From assembly GCA_003527555.1 (NCBI GenBank), contig DPWT01000184.1:1-6055 (forward strand): a DNA stretch of 6,055 nt, read 5' to 3'. A program made the translations under genes and the position numbers. This stretch comes from Verrucomicrobiales bacterium (lineage in GTDB: Bacteria; Verrucomicrobiota; Verrucomicrobiia; Verrucomicrobiales; Akkermansiaceae). Below are positions 1 through 5,264 of this stretch, piece by piece. The notes beneath the pieces were generated by a model. It was not told the origin of the DNA, did no database searches, and was given only the letters and a program-made list of their open reading frames with translations. Every line of letters starts with the position of its first letter. The stretch's first letter is position 1.

Positions 1-11
1 GCTGTCAGCTC

Positions 12-1172
12 CTAACTCGCCGGCGTAACCACGTCTGCGTCCGTCACCGGCTTATCTGAAGAATCGCCATCTGTGTCATTATGGGCTTTTGCCGATTCTT
101 CAATAATTAAGCGTTCCTCGGCGTGGTTACGGTTTCTACCTTGACCAATGGCGACTCCAAGCCAGCGAAGCTCATAGCTGTTATCAAGGGCAACTTTAAC
201 CATCATTGTAAGCGGCACGGCTAATAACATTCCCACTGGACCCCAAATGAACCCCCAGAACAGAACCGATACAACAACTACCACAGTGGAGAGACCAAAA
301 CGACGTCCCAGCAATGCAGGTTCCATAAAGTTCCCCAAAAACCCGTTAATGACCATATAACCGCATGCCAAAGCAATAGCATGTTTGGCATCGTGCATCA
401 ACAGAGCAAGAATCACCGGTGGGATGCCAGCAATGATTGAACCCACCGCTGGGATGTAGTTGAGAGCAAAGGCTAGGATACCCCAGAGCAGTGGGAAATC
501 GACACCAGCCGACCAACAAAGCAGCCCCGCTAAAACACCCGTAGCAATACTGATCATTGTCTTGATTCCAAGGTATTTCTGGATGTCACGGGTAGCACTC
601 AACATACGCTGTAGATTCGGGCCCTTGGCTTCCATGATCGATTCAAATCGTCTTGCAAACATACGTGCCTCACTAAGCATGAAGACTAGGAGAATCAGCA
701 CAATAAACGAGCTTTTCAACATATCCAGCACACCACCCAATAAAATCGTAATGTTTTGCTTAAAATAGTCGCCAATCTCCTCGGGCGTCAGCAGTTTCTT
801 GATGTCATCTTGCGCTCCCTCAAACTTCCACTCCTCAAGTTTAGCTCCGCTGTTTAAGGCTACTTCGTAAATCTTGTTACCGTATTGTTGAAGGCGATCA
901 CCCTCAGATAGATCGTTGATTAGCAAGACTCCCACAACCATGATGCCGGATAAAAAAGCAAATACCACCATCACAGTGAGCAATACGGATAGAAACCTAG
1001 GTACTCTGTGCTCGCGCAGCCAGTTCGTGATTGGGAAACTGACCGCCGCAATGAAAAAGGCGAGAGCCACAGGAATGAAAAAGTCTCGAGCGAAGTACAA
1101 TCCAGCAAAAACCAACACCGTAGAGGCGAGGAGCAACAATACCTTATAGGCTTCAATCGGTTTTGGAGACAC
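12..1172 (-). CDS. AI-2E family transporter (PerM-like permease)
   Basis: This is a 386-residue polytopic inner-membrane protein of the AI-2E/UPF0118 family. Members have been linked to export of autoinducer-2 and to Na+/H+ exchange, but the substrate here cannot be read from sequence. The layout is the family's: an N-terminal pair of hydrophobic segments (about 11-48), another at 61-86, a soluble stretch (about 87-140), then a hydrophobic C-terminal half. Signature patches are KYLGIKT (199-205), ALNYIPAVGSIIAGIPP (236-252), GNFMEPALLGRRFGLS (280-295) and WGFIWGPVGMLLAVPL (306-321). A hydrophilic, largely acidic tail follows from about 345 to 386. The start is GTG. In-frame TAG and TAA codons lie 9-15 nt upstream and the next in-frame ATG is near residue 68, inside a membrane segment, so GTG is the most plausible start, although no Shine-Dalgarno precedes it. 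The gene diverges from the glycosyltransferase gene. The family call is secure; the function is not. Confidence 0.93.
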   Translation of the reverse strand: MSPKPIEAYKVLLLLASTVLVFAGLYFARDFFIPVALAFFIAAVSFPITNWLREHRVPRFLSVLLTVMVVFAFLSGIMVVGVLLINDLSEGDRLQQYGNKIYEVALNSGAKLEEWKFEGAQDDIKKLLTPEEIGDYFKQNITILLGGVLDMLKSSFIVLILLVFMLSEARMFARRFESIMEAKGPNLQRMLSATRDIQKYLGIKTMISIATGVLAGLLCWSAGVDFPLLWGILAFALNYIPAVGSIIAGIPPVILALLMHDAKHAIALACGYMVINGFLGNFMEPALLGRRFGLSTVVVVVSVLFWGFIWGPVGMLLAVPLTMMVKVALDNSYELRWLGVAIGQGRNRNHAEERLIIEESAKAHNDTDGDSSDKPVTDADVVTPAS

Positions 1173-1321
1173 TGGAGTTAATTACTAAAATGAGTGATTG
1201 TGCGTAACGCGCTTGAAAAAAATCTAATTTGAGTGAAGGTTTTTTTGACGCTCTATCAACTAAGTGCGTTTGTTAGGATTCAAACACCTAGTTTATTGCA
1301 ACTGATGTTTATCATACACGG

Positions 1322-1327
1322 TATAAT
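1322..1327 (+). promoter_or_regulatory. Candidate -10 box (TATAAT) for the glycosyltransferase gene
   Basis: A perfect TATAAT sits 39 nt before the GTG start at 1367, giving an expected leader of about 33 nt. The -35 side is weak. TTGCAA at 1296-1301 is four of six to consensus but spaced 20 nt away, and nothing better occurs at 16-18 nt. An 8-bp palindrome, CTTGCAAG, at 1329-1336 covers the expected transcription start and repeats the TTGCAA core seen at 1296-1301, so it could be an operator half. On the opposite strand, TATTAT (1328-1323) with TTGAAT (1352-1347) at 18-nt spacing could serve the divergent permease gene with a leader of about 145 nt. All of this is motif matching by eye. Confidence 0.4.
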
Positions 1328-1366
1328 ACTTGCAAGCAACGGAATCATTCAAATTATTGAAAAAAA

Positions 1367-2026
1367 GTGGTTTCCCCATCATCACCCAGCATCAGCATCA
1401 TCATTCCGTTTCTCAATGAATCGGAAAACCTACATCAATGCTTGGCCTCAATACCCAAGGCTGATGGCATCACTGTAATTGCATCGGATGGAGGAAGCTC
1501 AGATGACAGTATTGAAATAGCAACCCATTACGGAGCAACCATCGTGCGGGCTAGCAAAGGTCGCGCAACCCAAATGAATGCAGGCGCAAAAATAGCAACT
1601 AGCGACGTGTTATTGTTTCTGCATGCTGACACCAGCTTACCAGCCAATGCGATCGAATCGATCCAGCAGGCAATCACAAACGACTACGCTGTGGGGTGTT
1701 TTGAGCGCGTTTTCGATTCTGACTCTCCACTCCTTAAGCGAACGTCTCACTGGGCGGGATGGCGGGCACGCAAGTTCTTTTTCGCATTCGGCGATCAAGC
1801 AATCTTCATACGACGTGATTCATTTGAATACCTCGGTGGTTACCGCAATCTGAGACGATTCGAGGATTTAGACCTGTCACTTCGTGCAAGAAAACGCGAC
1901 CGCTGGACTGTATTATCGGGACCAGTCACTACGAGCTCACGCAGATTTGGCAAATCACCACTCAGACGTGTGATCAAAGACGCATGTATCACCATCGCAT
2001 GGTTATTAGGGATTATCCGTAGCTGA
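1367..2026 (+). CDS. Family 2 glycosyltransferase, rSAM/selenodomain-associated type (TIGR04283-like)
   Basis: This 219-residue GT-A fold glycosyltransferase is probably cytosolic or membrane-peripheral; its acceptor is unknown. It carries the family order of motifs: SIIIPFLNE at 10-18 (first strand of the nucleotide-binding fold), DGGSSDDS at 41-48, GRATQMNAGA at 65-74, FLHADT at 84-89 (the HAD corresponds to the metal-binding DxD region), GDQAIFIRR at 142-150, FEDLDLSLRARK at 165-176 with the likely catalytic acidic pair, and TSSRRF at 189-194. GRAxQMNAGA, HADT and GDQ together are typical of the TIGR04283 'transferase 2' group, which is often encoded beside a DUF2064 partner. No such partner is visible here. 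Length is close to the family norm of about 220-235. The start is GTG. An in-frame TGA lies just seven nucleotides upstream (1358-1360) and the next ATG is residue 70, so GTG is forced, and no Shine-Dalgarno precedes it. A short hydrophobic stretch (about 207-217) ends the protein. It leads a three-gene plus-strand run. Confidence 0.88.
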   Translation: MVSPSSPSISIIIPFLNESENLHQCLASIPKADGITVIASDGGSSDDSIEIATHYGATIVRASKGRATQMNAGAKIATSDVLLFLHADTSLPANAIESIQQAITNDYAVGCFERVFDSDSPLLKRTSHWAGWRARKFFFAFGDQAIFIRRDSFEYLGGYRNLRRFEDLDLSLRARKRDRWTVLSGPVTTSSRRFGKSPLRRVIKDACITIAWLLGIIRS

Positions 2027-2031
2027 TATAC

Positions 2032-2060
2032 TTGCCATAACTTCCTTATAGATCTAATAA
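2032..2060 (+). promoter_or_regulatory. Weak promoter-like motif before the CII-like gene
   Basis: TTGCCA (2032-2037, five of six to the -35 consensus) is followed after 17 nt by TAATAA (2055-2060, only three of six to TATAAT). If used, transcription would begin at about 2067, directly at the ATG at 2068, so the message would be leaderless. The motif lies in the 41-nt gap after the glycosyltransferase gene, so readthrough from that gene is an equally simple explanation. Confidence 0.2.
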
Positions 2061-2067
2061 CATTTCC

Positions 2068-2565
2068 ATGAAGTCACATGAAGTTTTCAAAGAAGCATTT
2101 GAAAAAAGCAGCCCAAAGGCAGTCGCTTCCGATCTCGGTGTCTCACTATCTCTGGTATACAAGTGGGCACAAGAGCAGTCAGATTATGGTTCCGGAAGTC
2201 GTAATCCGCTTGACCGCCTACTTGAGATCTATGAGCACACTGAGCATCTACCATTGATCGAATGGCTCTGCCATCGAGCCGGCGGCTACTATGTTAAGAA
2301 TACTCCTAGCATCTGCGACAACTCTCAAGATGTACTTCCTGCAACCAATGAAATAGTCGGTCAATTTTCAGAATTGCTCGCGCGTATTTCCAAGGCAGCT
2401 CTTGACCACTCAATCACCTCCGAGGAAGCAGAGGAAATCCGTGAATCATGGGATCACCTTAAAAGTTTTGCAGAAGGATTCGTATGCTGCTGTGAGCAAG
2501 GCAACTTCGAGATTATAAGAGAGGCAGCAGCCAAGCTCTCTGATACACGCACAGGCCTCCACTAA
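2068..2565 (+). CDS. Phage CII-like helix-turn-helix regulatory protein
   Basis: This is a 165-residue predicted DNA-binding protein. The N-terminal third holds a helix-turn-helix at about 16-34 (KAVASDLGVSLSLVYKWA), with the turn at the DLGVS segment and the recognition helix at SLSLVYKWA. This is followed by NPLDRLLEIYEHT (46-58), IEWLCHRAGGYYVKN (64-78), and a helical C-terminal region (about 95-140) containing EGFVCCCEQGNFE (136-148). This layout matches small 'phage regulatory protein CII' family (Phage_CP76-like) members found as stand-alone chromosomal genes in several phyla, including Verrucomicrobiota as I recall. The target sites and physiological role are unknown. No phage genes surround it, so it looks domesticated. 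ATG at 2068 is the natural start because the HTH follows at the usual distance. No Shine-Dalgarno is seen upstream. The gene ends 19-34 nt before pyrD, suggesting co-transcription and possibly control of this locus, which is inference. The HTH call is firm and the exact family less so. Confidence 0.8.
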   Translation: MKSHEVFKEAFEKSSPKAVASDLGVSLSLVYKWAQEQSDYGSGSRNPLDRLLEIYEHTEHLPLIEWLCHRAGGYYVKNTPSICDNSQDVLPATNEIVGQFSELLARISKAALDHSITSEEAEEIRESWDHLKSFAEGFVCCCEQGNFEIIREAAAKLSDTRTGLH

Positions 2566-2599
2566 TAGTCCTTTACCATCATAGATGGTTCACACTACC

Positions 2600-3637
2600 A
2601 TGAATCCTTCCCAATACAGGTTTGCTCGCAATCTTCTTTTTCGGCTAGATGCTGAAACCGCTCACCATGTTTCTATGGGCGCCCTTCGCAAACTCGAAAC
2701 AATTCAGTTGCTCCGCCTGCTGAACGGAAACATCCCCAAGGCAGAACCTGTGCAGTGCATGGGTCTAGCATTCCCCAACAAAGTTGGTCTCGCGGCAGGA
2801 CTTGACAAAGAGGGAAACACGATCGACGCCCTAGGAAGACTTGGGTTTGGGCATGTAGAAATAGGCACCATCACTCCCCGTCCTCAGGAGGGTAATCCCC
2901 TTCCCCGCTTGTTTCGTATCATCAATCGAGAAGCAATCATCAATCGTATGGGTTTCAACAATCCAGGTATCGATGCCGGCGCTCAAAATGTAGCTGCATC
3001 TACTACCTTCCGAAAAAGAGGGGGGATTGTCGGTTTCAACATCGGTAAAAACAAAAGCACTCCCAACGAGAATGCAACAGACGACTATCTCGCATGCCTA
3101 CGCGGTGCTTGGGACGTCGCCGATTATATCACCGTCAATCTTTCCTCACCCAATACACCGGGCCTGCGCGACTTACAAGCCGCTGACGAGACTTCTCGGT
3201 TGCTGGAGGCACTCAAGACAGAACAGGAAAAACTAACGCTTGAGCGCGGCAAACGAGTTCCTATCACACTCAAAGTAGCTCCCGATCTCGATCTTCAACA
3301 TATCAAGGAATTGTCTAAAGTATTCCTCAATGGCGGTCTCGATGGACTCATCGCGACCAACACAACAATCTCCAGATCTGAGGTTGATGGATGTGACTTC
3401 TCAAAGCAAGCTGGCGGTCTCTCTGGTGCGCCGCTCACCCAGAAATCGACTGATGTCATTAGCGCATTTTACAGTCACCTTGGGGGCAAGCTACCTATAA
3501 TTGGCGTTGGCGGCATTATGGACGCCAAAGATGCTCAAGCTAAAATAGCCGCCGGAGCTACACTCATTCAGCTATACACCGGTTTTATATACCATGGGCC
3601 AGCACTCGTTAAAAATATCCTAAAAACAAATCATTAG
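2600..3637 (+). CDS. pyrD: Dihydroorotate dehydrogenase (quinone), class 2
   Basis: This enzyme catalyses the fourth step of de novo pyrimidine synthesis, oxidising dihydroorotate to orotate with FMN and passing electrons to membrane quinone. It is peripherally bound to the inner membrane. The sequence is complete and collinear with E. coli PyrD. The N-terminal helical region (about 5-40, with LLFRLDAETAHH) is the class 2 membrane/quinone-tunnel extension. FMN and substrate motifs follow: GLAAGLDKEG (63-72), TITPRPQ (90-96), NRMGFNN (115-121), NIGKNK (147-152), NLSSPNTPGLR (180-190) with Ser183 as the class 2 catalytic base, IATNTT (251-256), GGLSG (272-276), GVGGI (302-306) and TLIQLYTGF (321-329). 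All key residues are present. The ATG at 2600 gives 345 residues and an N-terminus like the family's. An in-frame ATG at 2585 would add five residues (350 total) and cannot be excluded, since neither start has a Shine-Dalgarno. It is the last gene of the plus-strand run; the stop codon lies inside an inverted repeat. Confidence 0.97.
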   Translation: MNPSQYRFARNLLFRLDAETAHHVSMGALRKLETIQLLRLLNGNIPKAEPVQCMGLAFPNKVGLAAGLDKEGNTIDALGRLGFGHVEIGTITPRPQEGNPLPRLFRIINREAIINRMGFNNPGIDAGAQNVAASTTFRKRGGIVGFNIGKNKSTPNENATDDYLACLRGAWDVADYITVNLSSPNTPGLRDLQAADETSRLLEALKTEQEKLTLERGKRVPITLKVAPDLDLQHIKELSKVFLNGGLDGLIATNTTISRSEVDGCDFSKQAGGLSGAPLTQKSTDVISAFYSHLGGKLPIIGVGGIMDAKDAQAKIAAGATLIQLYTGFIYHGPALVKNILKTNH

Positions 3638-3651
3638 TTCGTTCAACTAAT
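3633..3651. repeat. Short inverted repeat overlapping the pyrD stop codon
   Basis: ATTAGTT (3633-3639) and AACTAAT (3645-3651) are perfect 7-bp inverted arms around a 5-nt loop, and the pyrD TAG stop is in the left arm. It could form a weak hairpin at the transcript end. There is no T-tract after it on the plus strand. On the minus strand the exit side is T-rich (gatttgttttta), so it suits termination of leftward transcription from dgt slightly better. The stem is AT-rich and weak, so a terminator function is only possible. Confidence 0.3.
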
Positions 3652-3935
3652 CCCAATTGGACCTGCCACCTATTCCAATACTCAACTCACCACTGAATGG
3701 AGCCGCTACACATTACTTAAGCAAAATATGATAACGCGTTTCCTGACCGATCATCGCTTTGCGTTCATCACCGATAGAATCATTGTCAGGGTAACATAGC
3801 CAGGGATGCGGTTAACTAATCCTACGACGTCATTCGGATCATACGCATGTCAGCATCAAAAACCGAGGGCACAAAAAGTCAGAGCAACCAATAAAACTGC
3901 ATGTGGGGTATTTCACGATGTAATAAACTATAAAT
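3638..3935. other. Convergent intergenic region without a credible gene
   Basis: The 298 nt between the pyrD and dgt stop codons hold no gene I can support. The plus-strand frame 3806-4075 is mostly antisense to dgt. A 23-codon plus-strand frame (3728-3799) and a 32-codon minus-strand open stretch (3713-3811, no usable start near its beginning) resemble no family I know. The minus-strand stretch contains PWLCYPDNDSIGDE and ends in YHILLK, which reads rather like protein and could be a gene remnant, but this is weak. The region contains inverted repeats described separately. No strong intrinsic terminator (GC-rich stem plus T-run) was found for either flanking gene. Confidence 0.6.
3742..3790. 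repeat. Nested inverted repeat in the convergent gap
   Basis: The outer arms CCTGAC (3742-3747) and GTCAGG (3785-3790) are perfectly complementary. Inside them, GATCATCGC (3749-3757) and GCGTTCATC (3761-3769) pair at seven of nine positions around a TTT loop. A 15-nt unpaired stretch (3770-3784) separates the inner hairpin from the right outer arm. This could fold in RNA as a stem with an inner hairpin, or be a fragment of a dispersed repeat. No T-run follows on either strand, so it is not a standard intrinsic terminator. It was found by eye and chance is possible in a 298-nt gap. Confidence 0.35.
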
Positions 3936-5219
3936 TTATCCCACTAAATCTCCAATGGAGCCGAAGTCGGGGACAAAGAGACGTTTATAAAGACGAGCCG
4001 CGTAGCCGTCAGTCATACCAGCAAGAAAATCACAAACTAATCTGGCACGGGCGTCAGCGTCAGGAGCAGATTTGAACTCCACAGCATCATCGTGGGGTAA
4101 TAGTTGGAAATCTTGTCCAGCGATTGTTTCGTCATCGATATAGCGCTTTTTCAGCACGTCCCATAGTCGCTCCAACATGAAGTTCCCCTTGAATTCAAGT
4201 TGCTTAAGCTCAGGCGAACGAAAAACCACATCAAATGCGAGCCGCTTGTAGATTTCTGACTCAGCGCGCGTTTCCTCATCGATATCGACTATGTAACGGT
4301 AGCGATTTGTAGTGCTGCTGAGAAAATTCACATCTTCACGCAGACTTGCAGCTTGGATGTACTTGCCAATACGTTTGCCCGCAAATGGTTCCACACGGTT
4401 ACCCCGAATCGCCTTAATTAGATCTCCGAGCGGTGTGCCTCGGGCTGTCGACTCACCTGTGCTTTCTGCCCACCGCTCAATGCGTGCGATGGATAAAAAA
4501 CCAGCCCTAACACTGTCGGCTAGGTCATTCAAGGAATACGCAGTATCATCAGCCCAATCCATCACCTGGCACTCAATCGATTTAAATCCATCTCTCACCT
4601 TTCCCGGAGTATACTCTACGGGGAAATCATTACCTCCCATCGCCCAGTCAAGATAGTTTGATTGCTCATTATAAATGAAGTGGTTTTCAGGCACTGCATC
4701 ATCAGTCCGCAATTCACCCCAGAGTGTCTTGTATTTCAGCACACCATCCAGAAATGCACGAGTCGGATCCATGCCTGAATTTTTCACAGAAAATATTCGC
4801 TCTGTAAGAAGTCGAAGCGTCTGTGCATTACCCTCAAATCCTCCGAACCCTCGCATCAGATAATTTAAACTCCGCTCACCAGCGTGCCCAAACGGTGGAT
4901 GCCCAAGATCATGAGATAGACACACCACCTCAACTAGTTCAGGATCTATGAAATAGTCTTCCCCTAAAACTTCCGAGCTTTGTTTTAGCCAGTGGCAGAT
5001 CGAACGCCCAATTTGGGCTACCTCCAATGAATGAGTCAGTCTGGTGCGGTAAAAATCATACTCCCCACTCCAAAATACCTGCGTCTTACTTTGCAAGCGA
5101 CGAAACGCTGGAGTGTGTAAAACACGATCACGGTCGATCTGAAATGGAGACCGGAAATCTTCACTCGACTCATGTCCAGAGACTCGCTCAGTATCAAAAG
5201 CGTTATAAAATGTATTCAT
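3936..5219 (-). CDS. dgt: dGTPase-type deoxynucleotide triphosphohydrolase (HD domain)
   Basis: This enzyme hydrolyses dGTP, and in many relatives other dNTPs, to the nucleoside and inorganic triphosphate, controlling dNTP pools in the cytosol. From ATG 5219 it is 427 residues, normal for the family. Family motifs include SPFQIDRDRVLHTPAFRRLQ (24-43), FYRTRLTHSLEVAQIGR (56-72) with His63, CLSHDLGHPPFGHAGE (100-115) with the His103-Asp104 pair that names the HD fold, FEGNAQTLRLLT (128-139), and DWADDTAYSLNDL (221-233) supplying the last metal-binding Asp. All expected HD metal ligands are present. In-frame alternatives are TTG at 5258 (440 residues) and ATG at 5231 (431). I prefer ATG 5219 because MNTFYNAFDTERV matches where homologues begin; none of the starts has a Shine-Dalgarno. 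The gene lies 45 nt downstream of the DUF58 gene and converges on pyrD. It is most likely a housekeeping gene; dGTPases also act in phage defence in some bacteria, but nothing here points to that. Confidence 0.94.
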   Translation of the reverse strand: MNTFYNAFDTERVSGHESSEDFRSPFQIDRDRVLHTPAFRRLQSKTQVFWSGEYDFYRTRLTHSLEVAQIGRSICHWLKQSSEVLGEDYFIDPELVEVVCLSHDLGHPPFGHAGERSLNYLMRGFGGFEGNAQTLRLLTERIFSVKNSGMDPTRAFLDGVLKYKTLWGELRTDDAVPENHFIYNEQSNYLDWAMGGNDFPVEYTPGKVRDGFKSIECQVMDWADDTAYSLNDLADSVRAGFLSIARIERWAESTGESTARGTPLGDLIKAIRGNRVEPFAGKRIGKYIQAASLREDVNFLSSTTNRYRYIVDIDEETRAESEIYKRLAFDVVFRSPELKQLEFKGNFMLERLWDVLKKRYIDDETIAGQDFQLLPHDDAVEFKSAPDADARARLVCDFLAGMTDGYAARLYKRLFVPDFGSIGDLVG

Positions 5220-5229
5220 CGTTGTGATC

Positions 5230-5258
5230 ATTGTTAATTGTCTGTTTCTAATTATCAA
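5230..5258 (-). promoter_or_regulatory. Possible promoter immediately upstream of dgt
   Basis: Reading leftward, TTGATA (5258-5253, five of six to the -35 consensus) is followed after exactly 17 nt by AACAAT (5235-5230, four of six to the -10 consensus). Transcription would start at about 5223, only a few nucleotides before ATG 5219, leaving almost no leader. If it is real, dgt can be expressed separately from the upstream DUF58 gene, and the starts at 5258 and 5231 would be excluded. The -10 match is modest and the gap is AT-rich, so a chance match is plausible. Confidence 0.28.
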
Positions 5259-5264
5259 TTACAA

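Noticed and set aside
1202..1210. GCGTAACGC inverted repeat as an operator
   Set aside because: The four-base arms with a one-base spacer are too short to set apart from chance.
1216..1246. A7 (1216-1222) and T7 (1240-1246) arms as a possible bidirectional terminator
   Set aside because: It lies between divergent gene starts, where a terminator is not expected. The stem would be pure A/T with a 17-nt loop.
1233..1478. 81-codon plus-strand open frame starting with GTG
   Set aside because: It overlaps the 5' part of the glycosyltransferase gene in another frame, spans the putative promoter, and its translation has no recognisable domain.
2068..2565. CII-like gene as evidence of a prophage or integrated element
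   Set aside because: There is no integrase, attachment-site repeat, phage structural gene or tRNA nearby; the flanking genes are chromosomal housekeeping types.
3728..3799. 23-codon plus-strand mini-ORF in the convergent gap
   Set aside because: It is very short, has no ribosome-binding signal or promoter, shows no family resemblance and lies over the nested inverted repeat.
3806..4075. 89-codon plus-strand open frame
   Set aside because: About half of it is antisense to the 3' end of dgt, and its product is low-complexity and basic, as expected of a shadow frame.
3936..5258. dgt as part of a phage-defence island
   Set aside because: dGTPases can act in defence, but this protein looks like a standard housekeeping member and none of its neighbours is a known defence gene.
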